A stretch of 64,000 nt of DNA from Arthrobacter koreensis (GTDB taxonomy: Bacteria; Actinomycetota; Actinomycetes; Actinomycetales; Micrococcaceae). The DNA lies in NCBI RefSeq assembly GCF_009193255.1, contig NZ_WACG01000001.1:1116001-1180000 (forward strand). Reading direction: 5' to 3'. Shown here in pieces: positions 39,188 through 48,035 of this stretch. Each line of letters opens with the position of its first letter. The first letter of the stretch is position 1. A program made the translations under genes and the position numbers. Below the pieces are notes generated by a model, which made no database searches, was not told the origin of the DNA, and saw only the letters and a program-made list of their open reading frames with translations.

Positions 39188-40837
39188 ATGTCACCGTCCC
39201 GCGCCGACCTGCAGCGCACCGCCTTGGAGGTCTTTGGCTGGGAGGACTTCCGGCCCGGCCAGCTCGAGGCGATGGAAGCAGCCGTCAACGGAGGGGACGT
39301 CATCTGCGTGATGCCCACCGGGGCCGGAAAGTCAGCCGTTTACCAGGTGCCCGCAATGGCCCTGGAGGGCACCGCCGTCGTCATCTCTCCCCTGATTGCG
39401 CTGCAGCGCGACCAGGCGGACGGGATCAATGAGGCTACCGGAGCAACCCGCGCCTACGTGCTCAACTCAGCCCAGCCGCAGGGTTACTGGGACGAGGCAT
39501 GGGCCGCGGCCTCCCGCGCTGAGGGCCCGGAGAAGGCGAAGTTCCTGTTCCTGGGGCCGGAGCAGGTGGCACGGGAGGAAGTACTGGATCAGCTGCGGGG
39601 CCTCAAGGTGTCCCTGGTGGTGATCGATGAGGCGCACTGCGTTTCCGCCTGGGGACATGACTTCCGGCCGGATTACCTGCAGCTGGACCAGCTGGTGCGC
39701 GCACTCGGGAAGCCGGTGGTTGCCCTGACTGCCACGGCAGCACCGCCGGTGCGGGCGGAGATCGGCGAACAGCTGGGCATGAGCAGCCCGCAGGAAATCT
39801 CGCTGGGGTTCGACAGGCCTAATCTGCACTTGGCCGCCGCGCGCTACGAGGATGCCGAAGACAAGCGCCGTGCCGTGCTGGAGCAGGCCGGGACGCTGGA
39901 GTTCCCGGGACTCGTGTACGTGGCCACCCGCAAGGAGACCGAGGAATACGCCGAGGCACTCCAGGAGGCGGGGCTGAGGGCCGACGCGTACCACGCGGGC
40001 CGCAGCCACGAGGACCGGCACCGCATCCACGAGCAGTTCCTGTCGGATGAACTGGACATCGTGGTGGCAACCACCGCGTTCGGCATGGGCATCGACAAGC
40101 CCAACGTGCGGTTCGTCGTACATGCGGACATACCCGATTCAATCGACAGCTACTACCAGGAGATAGGCCGCGGGGGACGCGACGGCGAACCCACCGAGAT
40201 CTTCCTGCACTACCGTGCCGAAGACCTGGGCATCCGCCGGTTCTTTGCAGCGAAGGCACCGGATGAAGAAGCCCTCGCGAGGCTGTTTCGGGCGGTCAAG
40301 AAACGCAGCGAGCCGGTGTCCGCGGCAGAGCTGCGCGACGAGCTGGACCTGAATCCGCGCCGCTTCGCGTCACTGCTGGGGCTACTCGAACAGTCAGGTT
40401 CAGTCACCGTCTCCGAGGACGGCTACCTGGCACGGGACGGGGTCGGCGCCAAGACCGCGGTCAAGTCTGCCGTGGAGTTCTCCGAACAGCGCCAGAACAT
40501 CGAGGAATCCCGGCTGGAGATGATGCGGCAGTACGCCGAAACCAGCGAATGCCGCCGTCGGCTCCTGCTTAACTACTTCGGTGAAGACGCCCCGGACATG
40601 TGCGGTTACTGCGACAACTGCGAGCGCGCGGAAGCCGACGGCGAAGAGCTGGGGCCCGGGGAATCCGAGACACCGCAGCCATTCCCCCTGCAGTCCGGCG
40701 TCGTCCACGCTGAGTGGGGACCGGGAACGGTCATGAGCTATGAGGATGAGACTGTGACCGTGCTCTTCGAGTCCGAGGGCTACAAGACTCTCTCCGTGGA
40801 GCTGGTGCTGGAGAAAGGGCTGCTGGAGCCGGCCTAG
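39188..40837 (+). CDS. RecQ family ATP-dependent DNA helicase
   Basis: The product has about 549 residues. The SF2 helicase motifs are all present: motif I VMPTGAGKSAVYQVP, Ia SPLIALQRDQADGI, II VVIDEAHCVSAWGHDFRPDY, III VALTATAAPPV, V TTAFGMGIDKPNVRFVVH, VI YYQEIGRGGRDGEPTE. The RecQ zinc-binding cysteines are near the end (MCGYCDNCERAE). There is no HRDC domain, so this is a short RecQ, as in many actinobacteria. The start at 39188 gives AGGAGG seven-base spacing; the ATG at 39182 abuts it. It likely serves DNA recombination and repair. Confidence 0.92.
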   Translation: MSPSRADLQRTALEVFGWEDFRPGQLEAMEAAVNGGDVICVMPTGAGKSAVYQVPAMALEGTAVVISPLIALQRDQADGINEATGATRAYVLNSAQPQGYWDEAWAAASRAEGPEKAKFLFLGPEQVAREEVLDQLRGLKVSLVVIDEAHCVSAWGHDFRPDYLQLDQLVRALGKPVVALTATAAPPVRAEIGEQLGMSSPQEISLGFDRPNLHLAAARYEDAEDKRRAVLEQAGTLEFPGLVYVATRKETEEYAEALQEAGLRADAYHAGRSHEDRHRIHEQFLSDELDIVVATTAFGMGIDKPNVRFVVHADIPDSIDSYYQEIGRGGRDGEPTEIFLHYRAEDLGIRRFFAAKAPDEEALARLFRAVKKRSEPVSAAELRDELDLNPRRFASLLGLLEQSGSVTVSEDGYLARDGVGAKTAVKSAVEFSEQRQNIEESRLEMMRQYAETSECRRRLLLNYFGEDAPDMCGYCDNCERAEADGEELGPGESETPQPFPLQSGVVHAEWGPGTVMSYEDETVTVLFESEGYKTLSVELVLEKGLLEPA

Positions 40838-40889
40838 GCGGCCGGCCGGGCGGCAGCGGAGGCCGGGCTGCCCCACCCGGCGGCTGCGG

Positions 40890-41369
40890 TCAGGCCTTCT
40901 GCGCCAGCTCGTACAGCTTCCGCAGCGCCGCAGCCTCTGTTTTCTCCAGGACTTCCGCCGGCTCACCGTCGAATGAGTACTGGGCCGAGCCTGCTTCCCC
41001 GAACAGGCTCCAGCCAATGAATACGGTTCCCGCCGGCTGGCCCTCCAGCGGGCCGGGGCCGCCGGCACCCGTGGTGGAAATCGCCAGGTCTGAGTTGAAG
41101 AGCTCGGCGGCTCCCGCGGCCATCTCCTCGGCGCAACGCGCACTCACCACGGGCCCCTCGCCGACCCCCAGCACGGCCTGCTTGATTTCCGTCTGGTAGG
41201 CAACGATTCCCCCGCTGAGCCATTCGCCGCTGTTGCCGCCCTTCCCCAAGGCTCCGGTGAGGTTTCCGCAGGTCAGGGACTCAGCGAGCCCCACGGTGAT
41301 GCCGGCACGTTCAACTTCGTCCGCAATACGGTGCGGCAGTTCCTCCAGAGCGTCTTTCACTGCATCCAT
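40890..41369 (-). CDS. CinA-like nicotinamide-nucleotide amidohydrolase
   Basis: The product has 159 residues corresponding to the CinA C-terminal (PncC) domain. It has the family motifs TVGLAESLTCGNLTGALGKG, GGIVAYQTEIKQAVLGVG and AISTTGAGGPGPLEGQPAGT. It hydrolyses the amide of nicotinamide mononucleotide and recycles NAD precursors. The CinA N-terminal half is missing, which is normal for stand-alone PncC proteins. It converges on the recQ-like gene and diverges from the glycosyltransferase cassette; 126 bp separate the divergent starts. Confidence 0.92.
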   Translation of the reverse strand: MDAVKDALEELPHRIADEVERAGITVGLAESLTCGNLTGALGKGGNSGEWLSGGIVAYQTEIKQAVLGVGEGPVVSARCAEEMAAGAAELFNSDLAISTTGAGGPGPLEGQPAGTVFIGWSLFGEAGSAQYSFDGEPAEVLEKTEAAALRKLYELAQKA

Positions 41370-41495
41370 TTGGGGTCCTTGCCACCTTTCAGCGTTCTTG
41401 TGCTATTGATTACTAACGGTACTTACTATTTAAACCACTCGCACGGCAGCGCCCCCATCCACGGGCGTCCGCCATAACCAAAAAGGGGTCCCAGG

Positions 41496-42611
41496 TTGCT
41501 GCCACCAAACCGTATTCGGGTCGCCAGTGTTCCGGCAGGACACGTCTACATCCACCATCTTGGTCCGGTGCAGGGAAGCCTCCCCGGGCTGCCGGACGTC
41601 CACCGCCTGCCTGATCCGGACCCCGACTCCCCGGACAACCCCGCGACTGGCAAGTGGTGGCCCCCGGTCATGCTGAACTCCGGCTGGATCGATGCGAACC
41701 ACGACTCATTCGACGTGTTCCACATCCACTTCGGTTTTGATGCGCAGGAACCGTCCTCGCTGCAGGAAGCCGTCACCGCCCTTCGCCGGCACGGCAAGCC
41801 GCTGATCTACACCGTCCACGACCTGCGCAATCCCCACCATGAGTCCCCCGCGGCGCACAACGCACACCTGGATGTGCTCATCCCCGGCGCAGACGCCCTG
41901 ATCACCCTCACAGAGGGCGCGGCAGCCGAAATCGAGCGCCGCTGGGACCGGAAGGCCGAAGTCATCCCCCACCCCCACGTCGTCGAGCTGGACACCATGG
42001 CGGACTATGCCCGCCGGCCGCGGACCCATGGAGGTCCCTACCGGGTTGGTGTCCACGTCAAGAGCCTCCGCGCCAGCATGGAACCGCTGCCTGTTATCCG
42101 GACGCTTCTCGACGTGGCGCGGGAGGACGGCAACATGGTGGTCCAGGTCAACGGACACTGCGACGTGCTCCAGCCCGGCGGCGCACGGTACGACGCCGGA
42201 TTGGCAGCGTTCCTCGACGAGGAGGCAGCAGCCGGGGGCCTGGACCTGCGCGTTCATGACTTCCTGCCGGATGACCAGCTGTGGGAATACCTGGCCGGCC
42301 TTGACCTCTCTGTCCTGCCTTACCGCTTCGGCACCCATTCGGGCTGGCTGGAGGCCTGCCGGGATCTGGGCACGGCCGTCGCCGCACCGGACTGCGGCTT
42401 CTATGCGGACCAGGGTCCGGTGTTCGGCTACACCCACAACGAAGCCGGCCTGGATGCCGAATCCCTGAAGGCCGCGGTCCGCGCGGCCCGCAGTGCAGGG
42501 CCGCCTGCACCCCTTGCTCCGGCAGACCGGGCCGGCCAGCGCGATGACGTCGCTGCAGCGCATGCAAGGATCTACTCCCGGCTCCTGGAACGCACCGGAG
42601 TGCTCCAATGA
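41496..42611 (+). CDS. GT4-type glycosyltransferase (cassette gene 1)
   Basis: The product has 371 residues and a GT-B fold. The acceptor-side part holds VFHIHFGFDAQEPSSLQEAV and LIYTVHDLRNPHH. The donor-side part includes VHDFLPDDQLWEYLAGLDLS followed by VLPYRFGTHSGWLEACRDLG. A TTG start follows AAGGGG. It adds a sugar to an unknown lipid, protein or secondary metabolite. It is the first of four glycosyltransferase genes, all joined by ATGA overlaps. The promoter presumably lies in the AT-rich 41400-41440 area between it and cinA. Confidence 0.85.
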   Translation: MLPPNRIRVASVPAGHVYIHHLGPVQGSLPGLPDVHRLPDPDPDSPDNPATGKWWPPVMLNSGWIDANHDSFDVFHIHFGFDAQEPSSLQEAVTALRRHGKPLIYTVHDLRNPHHESPAAHNAHLDVLIPGADALITLTEGAAAEIERRWDRKAEVIPHPHVVELDTMADYARRPRTHGGPYRVGVHVKSLRASMEPLPVIRTLLDVAREDGNMVVQVNGHCDVLQPGGARYDAGLAAFLDEEAAAGGLDLRVHDFLPDDQLWEYLAGLDLSVLPYRFGTHSGWLEACRDLGTAVAAPDCGFYADQGPVFGYTHNEAGLDAESLKAAVRAARSAGPPAPLAPADRAGQRDDVAAAHARIYSRLLERTGVLQ

Positions 42612-43675
42612 GGCTCTGCATCATTGGCCCCTCACGGTTCCCCATCGCCGAACCCTTCGCCGGTGGGCTGGAAGCCCACACCCATGCCCTGGTCTCCGCC
42701 CTCACCGCCCGCGGCCACCAGATCACGCTCTTCGCGGCCGAAGGATCGGACCCCAACCTGGGCGTCGAGTTCCTGGACGTGCCCGTGTTCGAGTCGAGCG
42801 AAGCGGCAAGGAACGACGTCGGTGCCCTCCCCGAGCAGTGGATGGGCGAACACCATGCCTACCTTTCCCTGATGCTGGACCTCGCCGAACACGGGGACCG
42901 GAAATACGACGCCGTCCTGAACACCAGCATCCACCACCTGCCCGTGGCCATGTCCCGGATGCTGCGGATTCCCCTCATCACCACCCTGCACACTCCCCCG
43001 GTGGGCTGGCTCGAGTCTGCCATTCAGGTGCGGGGAGAGCTCACGCGGTTCATTGCCGTCAGCGCACATACCCGGGACGCCTGGGCACCCCTGGTTCAGA
43101 GCACTGCTATCCGCAACGGCGTGGATACCGGATCCTGGCAGCCCGGACCGGGCGGCGGGCCGGCCATCTGGTTTGGCCGGATCGTGCCGGAGAAGGGCAC
43201 TCACCTGGCGATCCGCGCGGCCCGCGCCGCGGGAATCCCGCTGGACCTTGCCGGCCCCATCTATGACCGCGCGTACTTCCGGACCGAAATCGAACCACTG
43301 CTCACTGAGGACATCCGTTATCTGGGGCACCTGGACCACGCGCGGCTGCGCGCCGCCGTCGGGCACGCGCGTGCCGCGCTGGTCACGCCCCGCTGGGATG
43401 AACCCTACGGACTGGTGGCCGCCGAGGCCCTGGCCTCCGGCACGCCGGTTGCCGCCTTCCGCCGCGGCGCCCTTCCGGAAATCCTCACCGAACGCTGCGG
43501 GCGGCTGGCGGAGCCCGACGACGTCACCGGCCTGGCCGGTGCCCTCCAGGCGGCCTGCCTGCTGGACCGCAGCGAAGCCCGCGTCCGGGCAGAGGCTTTC
43601 TGTTCGCACGAACGGATGGTGGCTGAGTACGAAACCCTGCTACAGGAGGCCAGCACCCTAAAGGCCGCCGCATGA
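42608..43675 (+). CDS. GT4 family glycosyltransferase (cassette gene 2)
   Basis: The product has 355 residues. The N-terminal loop has AEPFAGGLEAHTHALVSALT, which binds the acceptor and donor. The C-terminal domain holds the nucleotide-sugar binding region IWFGRIVPEKGTHLAIRAAR and TPRWDEPYGLVAAEALASGT, with the conserved E-x7-E-like glutamates. The start overlaps cassette gene 1 (ATGA). It is a retaining transferase with a probable UDP- or GDP-activated sugar donor. It works on the same glycan as its neighbours, but the glycan itself is unknown. Confidence 0.9.
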   Translation: MRLCIIGPSRFPIAEPFAGGLEAHTHALVSALTARGHQITLFAAEGSDPNLGVEFLDVPVFESSEAARNDVGALPEQWMGEHHAYLSLMLDLAEHGDRKYDAVLNTSIHHLPVAMSRMLRIPLITTLHTPPVGWLESAIQVRGELTRFIAVSAHTRDAWAPLVQSTAIRNGVDTGSWQPGPGGGPAIWFGRIVPEKGTHLAIRAARAAGIPLDLAGPIYDRAYFRTEIEPLLTEDIRYLGHLDHARLRAAVGHARAALVTPRWDEPYGLVAAEALASGTPVAAFRRGALPEILTERCGRLAEPDDVTGLAGALQAACLLDRSEARVRAEAFCSHERMVAEYETLLQEASTLKAAA

Positions 43676-44727
43676 TCGGGTATTACATCCATCACCACGG
43701 CATGGGCCACCTCCGCCGGGCCCAGGCGATTGCCGCGTTCCTGCCAGAGGGCAACGTTACCGGGCTGTCCACGCTCCCCCGGCCCGCAGGCTGGCAGGGC
43801 GGATGGGTACAGCTGGAGCCGGATGACACCTCCGCGGCACCGCGCAGCGTTGATGCCAACGGTTTCCTCCACTGGGTCCCTGCCCGGGATCCCGGCATGC
43901 GGGCGCGAATGGCACAGCTTTCCGCCTGGATCCAGGACACCGATCCGGCCGTGATCGTGGCTGACGTGTCCGTGGAAGCGGCACTCCTGGCACGGCTGCA
44001 CGGCGTTCCGGTAGTCACCGTCGCCCTTCCGGGGGTACGGACTGACCGCCCGCACACCATCGGCTTCGGCGTCTCCGATGCGCTGATTGCCGCCTGGCCG
44101 CCCGAAGCACCGAAGATGCTGCACACGGACGAGGATGTGCCGGTCCAGGCGGTGGGGGCGATTTCGGGAATCCCGGTCCGCGAAGGACGGGCTCCGGGTC
44201 CGGTTTCCCGAGTCCTGGTGCTCGGCGGCTCAGGAGGTGGCGGAATGGACGACGCCGCACTGAACGATGCCCGGAGCCAGACGCCCGGCGTGGAATGGCT
44301 GCCGCTCGGCACGACGGCGGGGAACCGCACGGCTGATCCGCGGCCATACCTGGCCGCGGCGGACCTCGTGGTTACCCATGCCGGCCAGGGTGCCCTGGCG
44401 GATGTTGCCGCCGTCGGAGTTCCGGCGGTAGTAGTACCGCAGGACCGCCCCTACCGGGAGCAGGCCACCACCGCCGAGGCGCTGGCGGGAATAGACGTTC
44501 CGGTGATTGTTTCCTCCGGGTTCGCCCGCCAGGACTGGGCCGCCGTACTGGAAGCCGCCGCCCGGCTCGACGGACGGAAGTGGACTGTGTGGAACGACGG
44601 CGAAGGTGCTGAACGGGCCGCCCGGGTCATCGCCCAAACAGCTGGGATAACCGCGCTTCCCGCTGGCCGCGGGCTTCGCGGAGGCTTACCGTCCGCCGCA
44701 GCCGCACGGTCCGGAGCCGGGGCATGA
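43672..44727 (+). CDS. GT28/MGT-like glycosyltransferase (cassette gene 3)
   Basis: The product has 351 residues. It starts MIGYYIHHHGMGHLRRAQAI, typical of the GT-B nucleotide loop of MurG- and macrolide-transferase-like enzymes. The C-terminal signature is DLVVTHAGQGALADVAAVGV followed by PAVVVPQDRPYREQATTAEA. Only inverting GT28/GT1 enzymes have this. It overlaps both neighbours by four bases and is part of the coupled cassette. The aglycone may be a lipid carrier or a small molecule. Confidence 0.88.
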   Translation: MIGYYIHHHGMGHLRRAQAIAAFLPEGNVTGLSTLPRPAGWQGGWVQLEPDDTSAAPRSVDANGFLHWVPARDPGMRARMAQLSAWIQDTDPAVIVADVSVEAALLARLHGVPVVTVALPGVRTDRPHTIGFGVSDALIAAWPPEAPKMLHTDEDVPVQAVGAISGIPVREGRAPGPVSRVLVLGGSGGGGMDDAALNDARSQTPGVEWLPLGTTAGNRTADPRPYLAAADLVVTHAGQGALADVAAVGVPAVVVPQDRPYREQATTAEALAGIDVPVIVSSGFARQDWAAVLEAAARLDGRKWTVWNDGEGAERAARVIAQTAGITALPAGRGLRGGLPSAAAARSGAGA

Positions 44728-45587
44728 AAACCGCCGTCATAACGCTGGCGCACGACCGGCATGCGCACCTTGCCGGCCAGCAGCAGGCCCTGCGTGATTC
44801 AACCCTCCGGCCTGGAGACTATGTGGTGGTAGCGATGGATGATCCGGCGATTGCCGCGCCGCATCCGGATGTGTCCGGAACTGTCCTTCGCGTGGATTCG
44901 GCCGGTGGAAACCTGCCTCTGGCGCGGGCCCGGAACCTGGGGGCCGAAACCGCCCTGGCCCGCGGGGCAGAACTGCTGGTCTTCCTGGACGTGGACTGCC
45001 TGCCGGCTCCGGATCTCCTCTCCGGCTACGAGCAGGCGGCAAGGGACCCTGCGGGAGCCGGCCGGCTGCTCTGCGGGCCGGTGACCTACCTGGATCCTCC
45101 GGGAACGGGCGGATATGACCTCTCCGGACTGGCCCGGCTGGACAACCCCCATCCGGCCCGGCCAGCACCGGAACCGGGAAAGGTGGTTCCGGATGAAAAC
45201 CCGGACCTGTTCTGGTCCCTGTCCTTCGCCGTGACTGCTGCTACCTGGCAGCGGATCGGCGGCTTCTGCGAGGACTACACCGGCTACGGCGGGGAGGACA
45301 CCGACTTTGCCCGCCTCGCCCGCCGCAGCGGCGTCGGCCTCGCCTGGGTGGGTGCCGCACGCGCCTACCACCAGTGGCATCCCACGGAAGATCCGCCGGT
45401 GCAGCATGTGGCAGACATTGTCCGCAACGCCAACCTCTTCTACGAACGGTGGGGAGCCTGGCCCATGGGCGGCTGGCTGACAGCGTTTCGGGAGCGCGGA
45501 CTTATCCGCGGCGGGACGGGCGCCGAACGCTGCGAGCTGGCCGACGGTATCACCGGGCCCCGGGAACCGTCCGCCGCAGTTCCCTGA
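44724..45587 (+). CDS. GT2-type glycosyltransferase with galactosyltransferase-like C-terminus (cassette gene 4)
   Basis: The product has 287 residues and a GT-A fold. It has an aspartate-rich metal motif LLVFLDVDCLPAPDLLSG, a putative donor pocket in LARARNLGAETALARGAELL, and the C-terminal family segment GFCEDYTGYGGEDTDFARLA that resembles galactosyltransferases (Glyco_transf_7C). It is an inverting enzyme adding a sugar from a nucleotide donor with a divalent metal. It ends the run of four coupled transferase genes; a small downstream ORF and a terminator follow. Confidence 0.9.
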   Translation: MKTAVITLAHDRHAHLAGQQQALRDSTLRPGDYVVVAMDDPAIAAPHPDVSGTVLRVDSAGGNLPLARARNLGAETALARGAELLVFLDVDCLPAPDLLSGYEQAARDPAGAGRLLCGPVTYLDPPGTGGYDLSGLARLDNPHPARPAPEPGKVVPDENPDLFWSLSFAVTAATWQRIGGFCEDYTGYGGEDTDFARLARRSGVGLAWVGAARAYHQWHPTEDPPVQHVADIVRNANLFYERWGAWPMGGWLTAFRERGLIRGGTGAERCELADGITGPREPSAAVP

Positions 45588-45591
45588 GTGA

Positions 45592-45849
45592 ATGGCCGGC
45601 TTTGCTGATCCGTGTGCCCGCATAGGGAACTCCACCGGTCAGGCGGTGCCACAGGGCGGCCCAAACAGTAACGGAACGCTCCCGCAGCCAGATGGGAGCC
45701 CACACGGCGGACGACGCCGGGAACACTTCCGTGCCGCGTCTGCGCCTCCGCCCACCCACCCGGATTCGCGGTACTACGGGACTACTGAACTGCCGAACAC
45801 GGTGGAGAAGATCGCCGGCTCCGTGCAGGACAAACTGAAGAAAGAGTAA
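45592..45849 (+). CDS. Small hypothetical protein at the end of the glycosyltransferase cassette
   Basis: The product has 85 residues. The first half is polar, Gly/Pro-rich and disordered. The end (SRYYGTTELPNTVEKIAGSV with a basic QDKLKKE tail) looks like a structured or helical region. It begins five bases after the GT2 stop and ends 20 bases before an intrinsic terminator, which supports it as the last gene of the operon. I recognise no family, and the start is uncertain. It could be a small accessory protein of the glycan pathway or a spurious ORF. Confidence 0.45.
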   Translation: MAGFADPCARIGNSTGQAVPQGGPNSNGTLPQPDGSPHGGRRREHFRAASAPPPTHPDSRYYGTTELPNTVEKIAGSVQDKLKKE

Positions 45850-45869
45850 GCTCCGCAGCGGACGGGACG

Positions 45870-45899
45870 AAGGCAGGCAGCTTCGGCGCCTGCCTTTTT
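45870..45899 (+). terminator. Intrinsic terminator of the glycosyltransferase operon
   Basis: A 9-bp stem AAGGCAGGC / GCCTGCCTT around AGCTTCGGC is followed immediately by a run of Ts. It is 20 bp after the small ORF stop, showing that transcription of the cassette is meant to end here, before the separately promoted TetR gene. Confidence 0.85.
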
Positions 45900-45901
45900 C
45901 C

Positions 45902-45944
45902 TTGCCATTCTGCACATGGCATGGTTATGTACATTTGTACATAA
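45902..45944 (+). promoter_or_regulatory. Promoter with TetR operator
   Basis: TTGCCA (45902-45907) and TATGTA (45926-45931) are separated by 18 bp. A perfect palindrome TTATGTACA-TT-TGTACATAA (45925-45944) covers the -10 box, so the TetR protein encoded just downstream could repress its own operon by blocking the polymerase. Confidence 0.7.
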
Positions 45945-45990
45945 AGGCGGCCCGATGGCCTGCACTTTCAGTTCATGCAGAGGACGGCCC

Positions 45991-46566
45991 ATGACGCACA
46001 GCGACGGCAGCATCACAACGGGAACCGCCACCCGCCGATTCGATCCGGATCGCAGGGACCGTCTGATCGACACCACACTGGACGTTATTGCCCGGCACGG
46101 CGTTGCCGGAACCACCCACCGGAAGATCGCCGCAGCAGCGGACGTGCCCGTCGGCTCAGTGACCTACCACTTCGCGTCGCTGGATGACCTGCTGGCAGCA
46201 GCCTTCACCCGGCTCGCCGAACGGACGGCGGCGCAGTACGCACAGGACCTCGGTGCCGCCGCCTCCCCCGACGAGGCTCTGGATGTTATCAGCGGCTACA
46301 TCCTCGGCATGCTCGGCAGCCCCGGAACGCTGTTCCCGTCCTATGAGCTCTACCTCATGGCAGCCCGGCGCCCGGAACTGCGCCGGATCACCGACCGCTG
46401 GATGGCACGCAGCCGTGCCGCCCTCGGGCGGCATTTCGACGAGCAAACCACGGTCATGCTCGACGCCATGATTGAAGGGCTTTCCATGCACAGCGCCCTG
46501 TCACTCGAGCCCCTGCCCCGAAACCTTATCCGTGAAGCACTTCAGAGAGTCGTGACACCTCAGTGA
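45991..46566 (+). CDS. TetR family transcriptional regulator (efflux operon)
   Basis: The product has about 191 residues. The helix-turn-helix is VAGTTHRKIAAAADVPVGSV followed by TYHFASLDDLLAAAF. The ligand part begins around residue 85. The start at 45991 has GAGGACGG upstream; an earlier GTG/ATG (45916) would overlap the operator. It is encoded in one operon with an MFS transporter through a GTGA overlap, and a perfect operator sits in its promoter. It is therefore probably a self-repressed sensor of a compound that the pump exports. Confidence 0.9.
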   Translation: MTHSDGSITTGTATRRFDPDRRDRLIDTTLDVIARHGVAGTTHRKIAAAADVPVGSVTYHFASLDDLLAAAFTRLAERTAAQYAQDLGAAASPDEALDVISGYILGMLGSPGTLFPSYELYLMAARRPELRRITDRWMARSRAALGRHFDEQTTVMLDAMIEGLSMHSALSLEPLPRNLIREALQRVVTPQ

Positions 46567-47783
46567 ATACCCTCGCACCCTCGAAGGTGACCCCTACCGT
46601 CCAGGCCCGGCGGGCCCGGGCCGCCGTGGCGGTCCTCTTCCTGACCAACGGTGCTGTCTTTGCAAACCTGGTACCCCGCTACCCCGCAATCGTGGACCAT
46701 CTGGGTCTGGCCAACACCCAGTTCGGTCTGGCCGTGGCAGCCTTCCCGCTCGGCGCGCTGCTGGCCGGGCTCACGGCCGGCGTGCTGATCCGCCGATTCA
46801 GGTCCTCACGGGTGGCAGTCGCAGGCATGGTCCTGACCAGTGCCGGGATCTTTCTCGCGGGAACTTCCCCGTCCTGGGGGCTGCTCGCGGCGGGACTGTT
46901 TACGGCGGGCGCCATGGACGCCATAACCGACGTTGCGCAGAACTCCCATGGACTGCGGGTACAGCGGCTTTACAGGCGGTCGATCATCAATTCGTTCCAT
47001 GCCGTCTGGAGCATTGGAGCGGTGCTGGGCGGGCTAATGGGAACCGCCGCGGCCGCCTGGAACGTCCCCCTGGCCGTCCATCTGGCGGTATCAGGGACCC
47101 TTTTCTCCGTCCTGGCAGGAGCCTGCTACCCGTTCCTGTTGCCCGGGCCCGAGCCGGAAGAGGCCGGCCCCGGCGCCGCCGCAACCACCACCGGTCAGCC
47201 CGCTGCCTTCAGGCCGCACCTGTTGCGCTACGGCATCCTGGCCGCACTGGTGCTCATTGCCATGGCCGGCACGCTGGTAGAGGATGCCGGCAGTTCCTGG
47301 GCTGCCCTCTACCTGGTCAACGGACTTGAGGCATCGACCACCGTTGCCGGACTCGGCTTCGTCGCCCTGGTGGGCGCCCAGTTTGCCGGACGGCTCATGG
47401 GCGACCGGCTGGTGGACCGTTTCGGCCAGCGCGCGGTAGCCCAGGCAGGCGGCGCCGTCGCCGCAGTAGGGATGGGACTCGCCCTGGCCTTTCCTTCCGT
47501 GCCGGGTACCATCATCGGCTTCGCGGCTGCAGGGCTGGGGGTTGCCACCCTGGTTCCCGCGGCCATGCAAAGCGCAGACAACCTTCCCGGGCTGCGTCCC
47601 GGCACCGGCCTGACGGTGGTGAGCTGGCTGATGCGGCTCGGATTCCTGATTTCCCCGCCCGTCGTGGGTGCAGTGGCGGACACCGCAGGGCTTCGCGCGG
47701 GACTGCTTGTTATTCCGCTTGCGGGACTCGCGGTGCTCGCTGCTTCACCGGTGCTCGCCAAGCGGGCGGGGGCCTCCTCCTAG
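46563..47783 (+). CDS. MFS transporter (efflux, TetR-controlled)
   Basis: The product has 406 residues and twelve membrane helices. An early motif is HLGLANTQFGLAVAAFPLGA followed by LLAGLTAGVLIRRFRSSRVA (motif A region of the superfamily). A central loop has EPEEAGPGAAATT. It probably exports a toxic or signalling compound. It shares an operon and operator with the TetR gene. The region after its stop (47784-48035) contains no gene and a weak hairpin at 47809-47836. Confidence 0.9.
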   Translation: MNTLAPSKVTPTVQARRARAAVAVLFLTNGAVFANLVPRYPAIVDHLGLANTQFGLAVAAFPLGALLAGLTAGVLIRRFRSSRVAVAGMVLTSAGIFLAGTSPSWGLLAAGLFTAGAMDAITDVAQNSHGLRVQRLYRRSIINSFHAVWSIGAVLGGLMGTAAAAWNVPLAVHLAVSGTLFSVLAGACYPFLLPGPEPEEAGPGAAATTTGQPAAFRPHLLRYGILAALVLIAMAGTLVEDAGSSWAALYLVNGLEASTTVAGLGFVALVGAQFAGRLMGDRLVDRFGQRAVAQAGGAVAAVGMGLALAFPSVPGTIIGFAAAGLGVATLVPAAMQSADNLPGLRPGTGLTVVSWLMRLGFLISPPVVGAVADTAGLRAGLLVIPLAGLAVLAASPVLAKRAGASS

Positions 47784-47808
47784 GCTCCATGCCTGGAGAC
47801 AGCACAGG

Positions 47809-47836
47809 CGGGTGGCGGCACAAGCCTCCACCCGCC
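47809..47836. terminator. Weak hairpin after the MFS gene
   Basis: GCGGGTGG and CCACCCGC form an 8-bp stem around a 12-nt loop. No T-run follows. It is the only structure of note in the 250-bp gap 47784-48035, so it is the best candidate for ending the TetR/MFS transcript. Confidence 0.35.
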
Positions 47837-48035
47837 CTCCCCTACTGCGAAACCAGGGAGCCGGTACTCATCCCGCCCTCATCCGCCACACCGCTGCGTC
47901 CACACAGCGGGGCCGGTCAAGGCAGGCAAAGGCCCCCGGTTATTCTCCCAGTACCCCCCCACAGCCCAGAGCCTAAATGCTCAGCGCGATTAAAACAAGA
48001 CGGTTGACCGGTTTTTGACGTCCGGGCCGTTACAC

